64,000 nucleotides of DNA from Candidatus Frackibacter sp. WG13 (GCF_900114655.1 NZ_FOTT01000015.1:1-64000); one strand, 5' to 3'; counted from the stretch's first letter, positions 44,995 through 53,263 are shown. A program made the numbers and translations. Notes: a model not told the origin generated them from the letters alone.

Positions 44995-45060
44995 ACTGAC
45001 ACAGACTACAGACACAGACTACAGACACAGACTACAGACACAGACTACAGACACTGACCA
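44995..45060 (+). repeat. 13-nt tandem repeat, four units
   Basis: The unit CAGACTACAGACA is repeated exactly at 45002, 45015, 45028 and 45041, with partial units on both sides (TACTGACA before, CACTGACCACTGA after). It directly precedes the ATG of the first redox-cluster gene by about 20 nt, so copy number changes could alter the 5-prime region. A related sequence (TACTGACACTGATTACT) lies before ablB at about 6618. Confidence 0.85.
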
Positions 45061-45077
45061 CTGAAGGGGGTGAGTTA

Positions 45078-45656
45078 ATGGCTGACCAGGATAAGCCATT
45101 GGTTAACCAGGAAGCATTAGAGGCAGAGAAACCAAAAAGAAATCGTCAAGATGATGAACAGCCATTAGTATTACCAGGAATTCATCGTTATCAGTTCTTT
45201 ACTAACTTAAAAGATAGAATGTTAACAAAGAACTTAAACCGATTGGCTATGGCAGGAATTGCTACTGCTACAGGTGGATTAGTAGCTAAACCGATTATGA
45301 ATGGTGTAGGAGAAACGATATACTGTTTGGAAGATAGAGCTTGTTATGCTACTTTAGAACATTGTGCAGTAGGGATTAAGTATCAAGCAGAACTAACTGT
45401 AGCAACTAGAGTAGCTGATTATGAAAGATTTATTAGAAATGGTGGTCTAAAATGTATTGGTTGTGGTAATTGTGTTCCATTCTGTACTTTACGGTTAGAT
45501 CTACCACATGTTTATAAAAGGATGCAAGAGATGACTATGGAGGCTTTAAAGGAAAATAAAGTTCCTAAACAAGTAATAGCTTATGCTTTAAAAGAAGGTT
45601 TAATTGGAGCAGAGTATATTGAAACAGTTAGTAATTGGTATCAAGGTAAGAGTTAA
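45078..45656 (+). CDS. Fe-S protein of unknown family
   Basis: This 192-aa protein has one ferredoxin-like motif CIGCGNCVPFC (about 146-156) and three further cysteines (C83, C90, C97, in CLEDRACYATLEHC) that could hold another metal site. The first 45 residues are charged, then a moderately hydrophobic glycine/alanine-rich stretch (AMAGIATATGGLVAKP) follows. ATG after GGGGGTGAG. It opens the redox cluster and probably passes electrons within the complex. No catalytic domain is visible. Confidence 0.7.
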   Translation: MADQDKPLVNQEALEAEKPKRNRQDDEQPLVLPGIHRYQFFTNLKDRMLTKNLNRLAMAGIATATGGLVAKPIMNGVGETIYCLEDRACYATLEHCAVGIKYQAELTVATRVADYERFIRNGGLKCIGCGNCVPFCTLRLDLPHVYKRMQEMTMEALKENKVPKQVIAYALKEGLIGAEYIETVSNWYQGKS

Positions 45657-45674
45657 GGGAGGGGGGATAAGGAA

Positions 45675-46712
45675 GTGGAAAGATACTTAACACGACCGGT
45701 GAGATTAACGATATTTACTTCTTTATTAGCATTAGTATTTCCAGCAGCTAGACTATTATTAGTTGGATTACTGATTGGTATCGCTTTGTGGAAAGGCATA
45801 AAAGAGTTGAAAGCGGGTAATCAAAATAAGAGTTACGCTTATCTCTCAATTGTGATAATCTTTCTTCTATTAACTGGGTATACCTTTTATAGTGCCCATC
45901 AAGTTAGAACGGCTTTACAGAATGTAGAATTAGATATCAGTCAAGTTAAAGATGGACAATATCAGGGTCAAGGTGAAGGAAAACGCGGGCTAATCAAAGT
46001 TGCTGTTGAAGTAAATGAGGGAGAAGTAACAGAAATAAAGATTTTAGAAGAGAGTGAAACACCATCAATTGGTGGTGTAGCTATGAATAAGTTAAAGAAC
46101 CAAATTTTAAAGAAACAGGCTGTAGAGGTAGATAGTATTAGTGGTGCTACTTTAAGTAGTAATGGATTTAAAGCAGCAGTGAGTAAAGCACTATGGGAAG
46201 GAATGCCTAAGAAGCCAGAAGTGAGCGGTTTAGCTAAGGTGATGTACTTCTTATTAGAGAATAATTTAAATAAGGTGACTTTTAATTCTCTAGCGATACT
46301 CTTCATTATCTTAATGATGGTAGATTATACAATACATGCCATTTTGGCAAAAGATACTGGGCAGTCATTGAATTGTATGAACTGTCAGACCTGTGTTGGA
46401 GCTTGTCCGGTAAAGATAGCAGATGGAGACCCATTCCCAATGACTATGGTATTAGAAGCACGTTTAGGTAACTATGAACGAGTGGAAGAGTTAGCGCCTT
46501 ACTGTGTTGGTTGCTCAAAGTGCTCTGGGAAGTGTCCAGCCGGTATTTCAGCTCCTAGTGTAGCCGGAAGTTCAATTAAGCTTCTAAATAAGAAACGACA
46601 AGAAGAAGCTGCCAAAGAAAGAGATGTTGTTAAAGACCGAGATATAATTCAAGATGAATCGATAGATCAAACTGTTGTAACTACTGACCAAGGCGTTAGT
46701 GTAGAAGGGTAG
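45675..46712 (+). CDS. Membrane FMN-binding / 4Fe-4S electron-transfer protein
   Basis: This 345-aa protein carries N-terminal membrane segments (about 12-40 and 53-73), an FMN-binding domain (about 90-175) with the covalent flavinylation motif DSISGATLSS (Thr159), another membrane segment (about 203-225) and two 4Fe-4S motifs, CMNCQTCVGAC (C234-C244) and CVGCSKCSGKC (C277-C287). The arrangement resembles NosR/RnfG-type conduits that put FMN outside and Fe-S clusters inside. Flavinylation would need ApbE, not encoded in this window. It probably links outside cytochromes with the cytoplasmic flavoprotein. Confidence 0.8.
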   Translation: MERYLTRPVRLTIFTSLLALVFPAARLLLVGLLIGIALWKGIKELKAGNQNKSYAYLSIVIIFLLLTGYTFYSAHQVRTALQNVELDISQVKDGQYQGQGEGKRGLIKVAVEVNEGEVTEIKILEESETPSIGGVAMNKLKNQILKKQAVEVDSISGATLSSNGFKAAVSKALWEGMPKKPEVSGLAKVMYFLLENNLNKVTFNSLAILFIILMMVDYTIHAILAKDTGQSLNCMNCQTCVGACPVKIADGDPFPMTMVLEARLGNYERVEELAPYCVGCSKCSGKCPAGISAPSVAGSSIKLLNKKRQEEAAKERDVVKDRDIIQDESIDQTVVTTDQGVSVEG

Positions 46713-46721
46713 GTGAAACTT

Positions 46722-47306
46722 ATGGAGCTAGATTTAAAAAAGGTAGTTTTGGCTTCCGGAATTCTACTTATTGTTTTAGCTTTAGGATTAGGTTTTAAGA
46801 ATTATTCAGAATCTCCAGCTTTCTGTAAGAGTTGTCATGTTATGGAACCAGCTTATCAAAGTTGGGGTAATTCTCCACACAATAAAGTTAAATGTGTAGA
46901 ATGTCATGCTGATCCTGGCTTTAAAGGGTTTTTAGAGGCAAAGTTAAATGGAGTTAGACAGGCGGCAGTTTACTTTACGAATCCGCCAGAACCAGGTTCT
47001 GCTAATTTAAAGGCTGATGTAGAGAATGACCGTTGCATTGAGTGTCACCGAGCAATAGATGGTCTTAATGTAATAGCTAAAGAAAGTTTACCTGATAGTC
47101 TAAAAAAATTAGGATTAAGAGTAAATCATGAAGGACATATGGAAGAAGGAGTAAAGTGTTCGACATGTCATAAGCAAGCAATTCATAATAAAGGAAATAA
47201 AGAAACGTTAATGCCAGATATGGACTTATGTTTCAGTTGTCATAACAATACCTTCTATAACGGTAAAAAGTTAAAGAAAGATTGTACCGTATGCCATTCA
47301 ATGTAA
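46722..47306 (+). CDS. Membrane-anchored multihaem cytochrome c (NapC/NirT-like), six CXXCH
   Basis: This 194-aa protein has an N-terminal membrane anchor (VVLASGILLIVLALGLGF) and six haem c sites: CKSCH, CVECH, CIECH, CSTCH, CFSCH, CTVCH. The first part matches the NapC/NirT/NrfH quinol-dehydrogenase fold, which normally has four haems; two more sites extend the C-terminus. I choose ATG 46722, where TAGGTGA precedes. A paralogue follows. Multihaem cytochromes are rare in fermentative low-GC halophiles. Confidence 0.88.
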   Translation: MELDLKKVVLASGILLIVLALGLGFKNYSESPAFCKSCHVMEPAYQSWGNSPHNKVKCVECHADPGFKGFLEAKLNGVRQAAVYFTNPPEPGSANLKADVENDRCIECHRAIDGLNVIAKESLPDSLKKLGLRVNHEGHMEEGVKCSTCHKQAIHNKGNKETLMPDMDLCFSCHNNTFYNGKKLKKDCTVCHSM

Positions 47307-47373
47307 CGAGTAAAATGGACACCTTATAAATAATAATTATTAAGGTGTTAATTTGAAAGGGATGGTGAAGTTT

Positions 47374-48015
47374 GTGGAAATTGATGTAAAGAAGTTAATT
47401 GTTGGTGGGAGTATTTTGGTCTTGGTTTTAGTATTAAGTTTAGTCTTTAAAGGTTATTCAGAAACTCCAGGTTTTTGTCGGAGTTGTCATCTAATGGAGG
47501 AAGGATATCAGGCTTGGAAAAACTCATCGCATTATGAAGTTAAATGTGTAGAATGTCATACTAATCCTGGTTTTAAAGGATATTTAGAAGCAAAGATAGC
47601 AGGATTGAGGCAAGCATCAATATACTTTACAAACTCACCAGAGCCTCCAGGGACAGAAGTGTTTCATGCGGAGGTAGGAAACGAACGTTGCATTGAATGT
47701 CATAACGCTATTAATCAAATTAATGGGGTAGCTAAGAAGGATTTGCCAGATAGGTTAAAAGAAATAGGTTTAGTAATGGGGCATCGAACACACATAGAAG
47801 CGAAAGTAAAATGTGCAACTTGTCATAAGTCAGATGCTCATGATTTTGGAGAAGATAAATTAGAAGGTAAGAGTCAGACTTATAAACTCAGTGACATTAA
47901 AGATTTGGATGAATGTCCTAAGGAAGATGAAGTAATCTGTTTTAATTGTCATAATGGGACTTTTTATAATGGAAAGAAACCTAGTCAAGATTGTAGTACA
48001 TGTCATGAACTGTAA
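47374..48015 (+). CDS. Second six-haem NapC/NirT-like cytochrome c
   Basis: This 213-aa paralogue of the preceding cytochrome has the same plan: N-terminal anchor, then CRSCH, CVECH, CIECH, CATCH, CFNCH, CSTCH. I use GTG 47374 because the resulting start MEIDVKKL aligns with MELDLKKV of the first. About 20 extra residues lie before the fifth haem site (DLDECPKEDEV). The tandem pair could form a heterodimer or a stacked haem wire outside the membrane. Confidence 0.87.
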   Translation: MEIDVKKLIVGGSILVLVLVLSLVFKGYSETPGFCRSCHLMEEGYQAWKNSSHYEVKCVECHTNPGFKGYLEAKIAGLRQASIYFTNSPEPPGTEVFHAEVGNERCIECHNAINQINGVAKKDLPDRLKEIGLVMGHRTHIEAKVKCATCHKSDAHDFGEDKLEGKSQTYKLSDIKDLDECPKEDEVICFNCHNGTFYNGKKPSQDCSTCHEL

Positions 48016-48032
48016 AAGGAGGGATTTAAATA

Positions 48033-48515
48033 ATGGGGACTAGACAGAGGAATACTCTATCCCAAGCTAATATTGAACAGATCAAAGGGGTTTTAAATCA
48101 AGTATTAGATGAAAAGAGTCCACCAGTACCTAGATGTCGTTTATTATCTACAGGTTTTGAACCATATCATGGGCTTTATGTAGAGGAAGCTTTAGATGGA
48201 ACTAAGACCTGCTTAGGTTGTGGATTATGTATAGATTCATGCGCAATTTTAAGAAGAGAGCCGGAGCGAAGAGAGAGAACTGGTCAGCGAACCTCTTTAG
48301 CTTTAGAAAGCTTAGTAGGCGATGATTGTGAGAGATGCTTTTCGTGTGCTTTATCTTGTCCGCAGGTTGATACGGTGATTAAAGATTATATTGTGGATGA
48401 TAAAGTAGAAGAGGAGATTCCACAGTTACAAAGTTTAAAAGAGAACGACAATTATTATATGGCGATTTCTGCCTTAGTATTTGGAGTCTTTTTAGGAATG
48501 TTCTTTATGACATAA
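48033..48515 (+). CDS. HdrC-like 4Fe-4S protein with membrane tail
   Basis: This 160-aa protein has two 4Fe-4S motifs, CLGCGLCIDSC (about 60-70) and CERCFSCALSC (about 98-108), in the arrangement of heterodisulfide reductase subunit C. A C-terminal membrane segment (about 141-158, YMAISALVFGVFLGMFF) anchors it. It is 17 nt after the second cytochrome and probably hands electrons between membrane and soluble flavoprotein parts. No CCG cysteine-rich HdrB domain is nearby. Confidence 0.78.
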   Translation: MGTRQRNTLSQANIEQIKGVLNQVLDEKSPPVPRCRLLSTGFEPYHGLYVEEALDGTKTCLGCGLCIDSCAILRREPERRERTGQRTSLALESLVGDDCERCFSCALSCPQVDTVIKDYIVDDKVEEEIPQLQSLKENDNYYMAISALVFGVFLGMFFMT

Positions 48516-48601
48516 GATAAGGTTAAGGCTGAGATTAGAGCTAAATGACTTAGATTATTATAATTATTAATAATATCTGATAAATTATAGGAGGGATATA
48601 A

Positions 48602-49279
48602 ATGTCAGCGGAATTAATCCCAGTTTATATTATGGGTAAGAAACATTATGTACCGGAAACTGCTACTATTTTGAATGCTTTTGAGTATGCTGGATACCAG
48701 GTGATTAGAGGTTGTGGATGTCGAGGTGGTTTCTGTGGTGCTTGTGCTACATTCTATAGATTTAAAGACGACTATAAATTACATGTAGGGTTGGCTTGTC
48801 AGAAGGTAGTTGAACCAAATATGTATTTGACACAGCTACCATTCTTCCCAGCTAACAAGTCGTTATACGATATGGATGCTTTAGAGGCTACAGCTCAGCA
48901 GATTATTGAATTATATCCAGAGATGATGAAGTGTATGGGCTGTAATACTTGTGCTAAAGTCTGTCCACAGGAGTTAGAGCCGATGGAATATGTAGCAGCA
49001 GCAATGAGAGGAGATATTAAAGCAGCAGCTGAGAAATCGTTTGACTGTATTATGTGTGGCTTGTGTGCTTCTCGTTGTCCAGGTGAACTAGTACAGTATA
49101 ATATTGGAATGTTAGCTAGAAGATTATATAGTCGATATATAGCACCGAATGCACAACATTTAGCAAGTAGAGTTTTAGAAATTAAAGACGGTAAATTCAA
49201 TGATGACTTAGAAGAGTTAAAGAGTATGCCTAAAGAGAAGTTGCAGAAAGTATACGAAGAGCGGGATATTGAAGAGTAA
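48602..49279 (+). CDS. FrdB/SdhB-like Fe-S subunit
   Basis: This 225-aa protein combines an N-terminal 2Fe-2S ferredoxin domain (C38, C40, C45, C48 and C66; GCGCRGGFCGAC) with two C-terminal 4Fe-4S motifs (C111-C121, CMGCNTCAKVC; C149-C159, CIMCGLCASRC). The combination resembles succinate dehydrogenase/fumarate reductase iron-sulfur subunits, but the 2Fe-2S domain is shorter and closer to plant-type ferredoxins. It is paired with the flavoprotein 27 nt downstream. Confidence 0.8.
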   Translation: MSAELIPVYIMGKKHYVPETATILNAFEYAGYQVIRGCGCRGGFCGACATFYRFKDDYKLHVGLACQKVVEPNMYLTQLPFFPANKSLYDMDALEATAQQIIELYPEMMKCMGCNTCAKVCPQELEPMEYVAAAMRGDIKAAAEKSFDCIMCGLCASRCPGELVQYNIGMLARRLYSRYIAPNAQHLASRVLEIKDGKFNDDLEELKSMPKEKLQKVYEERDIEE

Positions 49280-49306
49280 AAATACTAACTTTAGGAGGGA
49301 TTTAGA

Positions 49307-50944
49307 ATGGGTTATTTACCATATATGAAAGAGTCGATTAAAAGAGTTGAAGCTACTAGACAACAGAGGGTAAATGAGACTTATCCACGCGCAAGTGCTG
49401 AGGAGAAGAAGGATGTATTAGAGAATTTTCATCCTGATTATGCGGATGCTGGGTTTAAAGAAATGAAGTTTGGGCCTAATAAAGGTGAGAGAATGCCAAA
49501 TAGGTTTGCGGATGTGCTGGAAGCTAAAAGTGTTATTAATCCTGATGAGATAGATTTAGATAATCCGGATTTAGAAACTGATGTATTAGTAATTGGCGGT
49601 GGTGGAGCTGGATCAGCTGCAGCTCTATTAGCACAAGAAAATGGTGCTGATGTGTTAATGACAACTAAGCTCCGTCATGGTGATGCTAATACGATGATGG
49701 CCCAAGGTGGAATTCAAGCTGCTGATAAAGAGAAGGATTCACCGGCAAGACATTACTTAGATGTAATTGGTGGTGGTCACTTTGATAATATTCCAGAGTT
49801 AGTAGAAGCACTAGTGCATGACGCACCGTTAGTAATTAAGTGGTTAGAAGAGTTAGGAGTTATGTTCGATAAGGATGAAGACGGAAGAATGCAGACTCGA
49901 CATGGTGGAGGTACTTCGCGTAAGCGAATGCATTCAGCTAAAGACTACAGTGGCGCAGCGATTATGAGAACACTCCGTGATGAGGTGCGTAATAAAGGAA
50001 TCGAAGTAATTGAGTTTGCACCAGCTGTAGAATTAATTTTAGATGATAAAGGTCAATGTGCAGGAGCTGTACTTTATCATCTAGAAACTAAGAAGTATTC
50101 AGTTGTAAAGGCTAAGACTACTATTTTAGCTACTGGTGGAATTGGCCGTCTTCATATTGGCGGTTTTGCTACTACTAATCATTATGGAGCAACTGCTGAT
50201 GGGTTAGTAATGGCTTATCGAGCTGGAGCAGAATTAGCTTTTATGGATTCTCTGCAGTACCATCCAACTGGATCTGTATTCCCTGAACAGACAGTAGGTC
50301 TTTTGATTACAGAGAAGGTAAGAGGTTTAGGAGCCCAAGAGATAAATGATGAAGGAGAAGAGTTCGTTAATCCGTTAGAAACTAGAGATGTTAGTGCAGC
50401 ATCAATCATTAGAGAATGTGAAGGGCGAGGAAAAGGAATTGAAACGCCTTCAGGTCTACAAGGTGTTTGGTTAGATTCTCCACTTATTGATCTTAAGCAT
50501 GGTGAAGGAACTATAGAAAAAGAGTTACCAGCTATGGTTAGACAGTTTAGAAGGTTCGGTATCGATATTACTAAGGAACCAATGTTAGTTTATCCAACAC
50601 TTCATTATCAAAATGGCGGTATTTTAATTAATGAAGAAGGCGAAACTGGTATTGAAAACTTATTTGTAGCTGGAGAAGCTGCCGGTGGAATCCATGGTAG
50701 AAACCGATTGATGGGTAACTCTTTACTTGATATAGTAGTATTTGGTCGACGGGCTGGTAGAAATGCAGCAGCTAAAGTTGGTAAGGTGAAGCAGGGTGAG
50801 TTAAACTTGAATCACGTTAGAAAGTATCACCATGAATTAGAAGAAGCCGGAATTAAAACAGACCGCGTTTCTCCACAGATCTTACCAGACTATACTCCTG
50901 AAGAGACTAAGAAGAAAACAGGGTTAGTTAAGACTGCGTTTTAA
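49307..50944 (+). CDS. FAD-dependent fumarate reductase/succinate dehydrogenase-like flavoprotein
   Basis: This 545-aa protein has the FAD dinucleotide motif VLVIGGGGAGSAAALLA (about 94-110), the substrate-region HPTG, and HGRNRLMGNSLLDIVVFGRRAG at the C-terminal FAD/substrate face (about 462-483). No signal peptide is seen, so it acts in the cytoplasm. An N-terminal extension of about 85 residues precedes the FAD domain. Fumarate reduction is the likeliest reaction given fumarase and malic enzyme beside it; other members of the superfamily (aspartate oxidase, adenylylsulfate reductase) fit less well. No cytochrome b subunit is encoded. Confidence 0.83.
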   Translation: MGYLPYMKESIKRVEATRQQRVNETYPRASAEEKKDVLENFHPDYADAGFKEMKFGPNKGERMPNRFADVLEAKSVINPDEIDLDNPDLETDVLVIGGGGAGSAAALLAQENGADVLMTTKLRHGDANTMMAQGGIQAADKEKDSPARHYLDVIGGGHFDNIPELVEALVHDAPLVIKWLEELGVMFDKDEDGRMQTRHGGGTSRKRMHSAKDYSGAAIMRTLRDEVRNKGIEVIEFAPAVELILDDKGQCAGAVLYHLETKKYSVVKAKTTILATGGIGRLHIGGFATTNHYGATADGLVMAYRAGAELAFMDSLQYHPTGSVFPEQTVGLLITEKVRGLGAQEINDEGEEFVNPLETRDVSAASIIRECEGRGKGIETPSGLQGVWLDSPLIDLKHGEGTIEKELPAMVRQFRRFGIDITKEPMLVYPTLHYQNGGILINEEGETGIENLFVAGEAAGGIHGRNRLMGNSLLDIVVFGRRAGRNAAAKVGKVKQGELNLNHVRKYHHELEEAGIKTDRVSPQILPDYTPEETKKKTGLVKTAF

Positions 50945-50984
50945 ATAATATACTGTAAACTAATAAGAACGGGGGAGATTAATA

Positions 50985-52211
50985 ATGTCATCAATGAAGG
51001 AAAAAGCTTTAAAGATGCATCGTGAAAATGTAGGAAAGTTAAGTGTGGAAAGTAAGGTTAAGGTTGAAGATAGAGAAGACCTTAGTATTGCGTATACACC
51101 AGGGGTAGCTGAACCATGTAAAGAGATTGATAAAGATGTTGATAAAGTATATGATTATACAGCTAAGAGTAATCTAGTGGCGGTTGTTTCTGATGGAAGT
51201 GCTGTTTTAGGATTAGGTAATATTGGAGCAGAGGCTTCTATGCCTGTAATGGAAGGAAAAGCGGTACTTTTTAAAGAGTTTGCTAATGTAGATGCTTTTC
51301 CAATCTGTGTTAGCACTCAAAATGTGGATGAAATTGTAGAAACAGTTAAGAGATTAGAGCCTACTTTTGGTGGTGTTAACTTAGAAGACATTGCAGCTCC
51401 TAGATGTATGGAGATTGAAGCTAAGTTAAAAGAAGAGACTAATATACCAATCTTTCATGATGACCAGCATGGAACGGCTATTGTAGTTACTTCGGGTTTA
51501 ATTAATGCTTTGAAATATGTAGGTAAAGAGATGGAAGATATAACTGTAGTAGTTAATGGTGCTGGCTCAGCAGGGATTGCGATTGCTAAGTTATTGCTAG
51601 ATGCTGGTGTTGATGATGTGATTATGAGTGATATCTTTGGTATCTTACATCCTGATGAGAAAGAGATGAATTCAATTCAAGCTGAAATGGCTGAAATAAC
51701 AAATAAGAATAATAAAAAAGGTGACTTAGCCGTAGCTATGGAAGACGCTGATGTCTTTATCGGTGTATCTGCTCCTGACATTGTTTCTAAAGAGATGGTA
51801 GCTAGTATGGCGGATGATCCGATCTTATTTGCAATGGCTAATCCGGTTCCAGAAATTCATCCGGATGACGCTAGAGAGGCAGGAGCCAAGGTAGTAGGTA
51901 CTGGGCGCTCTGATTTTGCTAATCAGGTTAATAATGTTTTGGCATTTCCAGGTGTATTTAGAGGAGCTTTAGATGTTAGAGCTACAGATATTAATGAAGA
52001 GATGAAAGTAGCTGCCGCTTATGCTATTGCTAATCTAATTGAAGAAGATGAATTAGCAGCTGATTATGTGATTCCAGATCCGTTTGATGAACGAGTTGTT
52101 CCAGAGATTGCTAAGGCGGTAGCTAAGGCAGCTATTGAGAGTGGAGTAGCGCAATTAGATATTACTCCTGAAGAAGTAGCTACCAAGGCAAAAGAGATGC
52201 TTAAAAAATAG
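50985..52211 (+). CDS. Malic enzyme (oxaloacetate-decarboxylating malate dehydrogenase)
   Basis: This 408-aa enzyme converts malate to pyruvate and CO2 with reduction of NAD(P)+. Visible are the AYTPGVAEPCKEI motif, NLEDIAAPRCMEIE (metal site), IFHDDQHGTAIV and the nucleotide-binding VNGAGSAGIAIAKLL. It follows the flavoprotein by 40 nt and is last in the block. It supplies the oxidative branch: fumarate to malate (fumarase) to pyruvate, while the cluster upstream consumes reducing power by reducing fumarate. Confidence 0.95.
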   Translation: MSSMKEKALKMHRENVGKLSVESKVKVEDREDLSIAYTPGVAEPCKEIDKDVDKVYDYTAKSNLVAVVSDGSAVLGLGNIGAEASMPVMEGKAVLFKEFANVDAFPICVSTQNVDEIVETVKRLEPTFGGVNLEDIAAPRCMEIEAKLKEETNIPIFHDDQHGTAIVVTSGLINALKYVGKEMEDITVVVNGAGSAGIAIAKLLLDAGVDDVIMSDIFGILHPDEKEMNSIQAEMAEITNKNNKKGDLAVAMEDADVFIGVSAPDIVSKEMVASMADDPILFAMANPVPEIHPDDAREAGAKVVGTGRSDFANQVNNVLAFPGVFRGALDVRATDINEEMKVAAAYAIANLIEEDELAADYVIPDPFDERVVPEIAKAVAKAAIESGVAQLDITPEEVATKAKEMLKK

Positions 52212-52235
52212 AGTTAGCCCCTCTTATTAATAAAT

Positions 52236-52270
52236 AATTAAGGGTTCGGATATTATCCGAACCCTTAATT
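52236..52270. terminator. Bidirectional terminator between malic enzyme and rpmB
   Basis: A 35-nt perfect palindrome (AATTAAGGGTTCGGATA and complement around one T) has AT-rich ends. It separates convergent genes and closes the accessory block. Confidence 0.9.
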
Positions 52271-52285
52271 TATATTAAATAAGAT

Positions 52286-52516
52286 TTAGTATGCTCTTTG
52301 TACTTTACCTGCTTTTAGACATTTAGTACAAACTTTAATTCGCTTAGTACTACCGTCTACGATAGCCTTTACTTTCTGAAGGTTAGGCTTTTGAGTACGT
52401 TTAGAACGTCCAGTTACATTACGTCCTACTCCACCTTCTTTTTTAGCTTTACCTCTTCTGGTTACAGCATTTGATTTATTAGATCCTTTTCCACAAATTT
52501 CACAATATCTTGCCAT
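52286..52516 (-). CDS. rpmB: Ribosomal protein L28 with zinc ribbon
   Basis: This 76-aa L28 begins MARYCEICGKGS. It has four cysteines in two CXXC pairs (CEIC near 5 and CTKC near 64), the zinc-containing C+ form. The SKRTQKPNLQKV core is typical. It is divergently transcribed from the DUF1858-asp23-fakA operon, the normal Firmicutes arrangement. Shine-Dalgarno AAGGGGGTG. Confidence 0.96.
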   Translation of the reverse strand: MARYCEICGKGSNKSNAVTRRGKAKKEGGVGRNVTGRSKRTQKPNLQKVKAIVDGSTKRIKVCTKCLKAGKVQRAY

Positions 52517-52581
52517 ATCTAAACACCCCCTTAAATGAAAGCAAATATTAACTTTAAGTAAATAATCAAACTCACTTAATT

Positions 52582-52611
52582 ATTTTAACACAAATTAATA
52601 CTAAATGGCAA
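52582..52611 (-). promoter_or_regulatory. SigA-type promoter of rpmB
   Basis: On the minus strand TTGCCA, an 18-nt spacer and TAAAAT lie about 66 nt before the rpmB ATG. Confidence 0.55.
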
Positions 52612-52639
52612 GACTAAATTAACCATTTTTTCTCTCAGG

Positions 52640-52668
52640 GAAGGATTTTTTTGCAATTTGTTGAATAA
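52640..52668 (+). promoter_or_regulatory. SigH-like promoter of the DUF1858-fakA operon
   Basis: GAAGGATTT and GTTGAATAA have exactly 17 nt between AGGA and GAAT and fit every consensus position of SigH. They lie 25 nt before the DUF1858 gene. Confidence 0.55.
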
Positions 52669-52692
52669 TAATTTAAGTAGGAGGGATAGAAG

Positions 52693-52887
52693 ATGGGTAT
52701 AAATAAGGATATGTCTATTTTAGAAGTTTTGAAGAAGTACCCCGAAGCAAGAAAAGTTTTTATTGATCATGGTCTCGCCTGCAGTAACTGTTTAGGAGCA
52801 GTTTCGGAAAAGATTGAAGATGTAGCACAAAGTCATGAGATTGATATAGAGGAATTAGTTACGGATTTAAATAAAATTATAGAATAA
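52693..52887 (+). CDS. DUF1858 protein
   Basis: This 64-aa protein matches DUF1858: MSILEVLKKYPEARKVF, then GLACSNCLGAVSEKIEDVA, ending in a helix. The conserved CSNC pair may bind a metal or take part in redox. Such proteins often occur with hybrid-cluster or sulfur-related proteins; function unknown. It is first in the operon with the asp23-like gene 13 nt downstream. Confidence 0.88.
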   Translation: MGINKDMSILEVLKKYPEARKVFIDHGLACSNCLGAVSEKIEDVAQSHEIDIEELVTDLNKIIE

Positions 52888-52900
52888 GGAGGAATTAATA

Positions 52901-53263
52901 ATGAACCAAGAGTTAAGAAATGAATTAGGTATGATTACAATTTCTCAGGAAGTAATTTCAATAATTGCGGGGTTAGCTACTATGGAATGTTATGGTTTAG
53001 TGGGGATGGCTTCGCAGCGAGTGCAGGATGGTATATCTGATCTTTTGGGGAAGGAGAATCTAAATAAAGGGGTAGAGGTTAATATTCAAGATGGAAGAGT
53101 AATTGTTGATTTATATATAATAGTAGAGTATGGAATCAATATTTCTGAAGTTTCTAATAATATAATCGATAAGGTTAAATATACTTTGGAAGAGTATACA
53201 GGGACTGAAGTGGGTGAAATTAATATAAATGTGCAAGGAGTGAGAGTGGGTGAAGTTGGTTAA
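52901..53263 (+). CDS. Asp23/Gls24 family envelope stress protein (YloU-like)
   Basis: This 120-aa protein of the Asp23/Gls24 family begins with a segment ITISQEVISIIAGLATMECYGLVGM and ends GTEVGEININVQGVRV. In Bacillus the orthologue YloU sits between rpmB and fakA (yloV), as here. It is probably a membrane-associated stress-response scaffold. Its end overlaps the fakA start by 14 nt. Confidence 0.92.
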   Translation: MNQELRNELGMITISQEVISIIAGLATMECYGLVGMASQRVQDGISDLLGKENLNKGVEVNIQDGRVIVDLYIIVEYGINISEVSNNIIDKVKYTLEEYTGTEVGEININVQGVRVGEVG

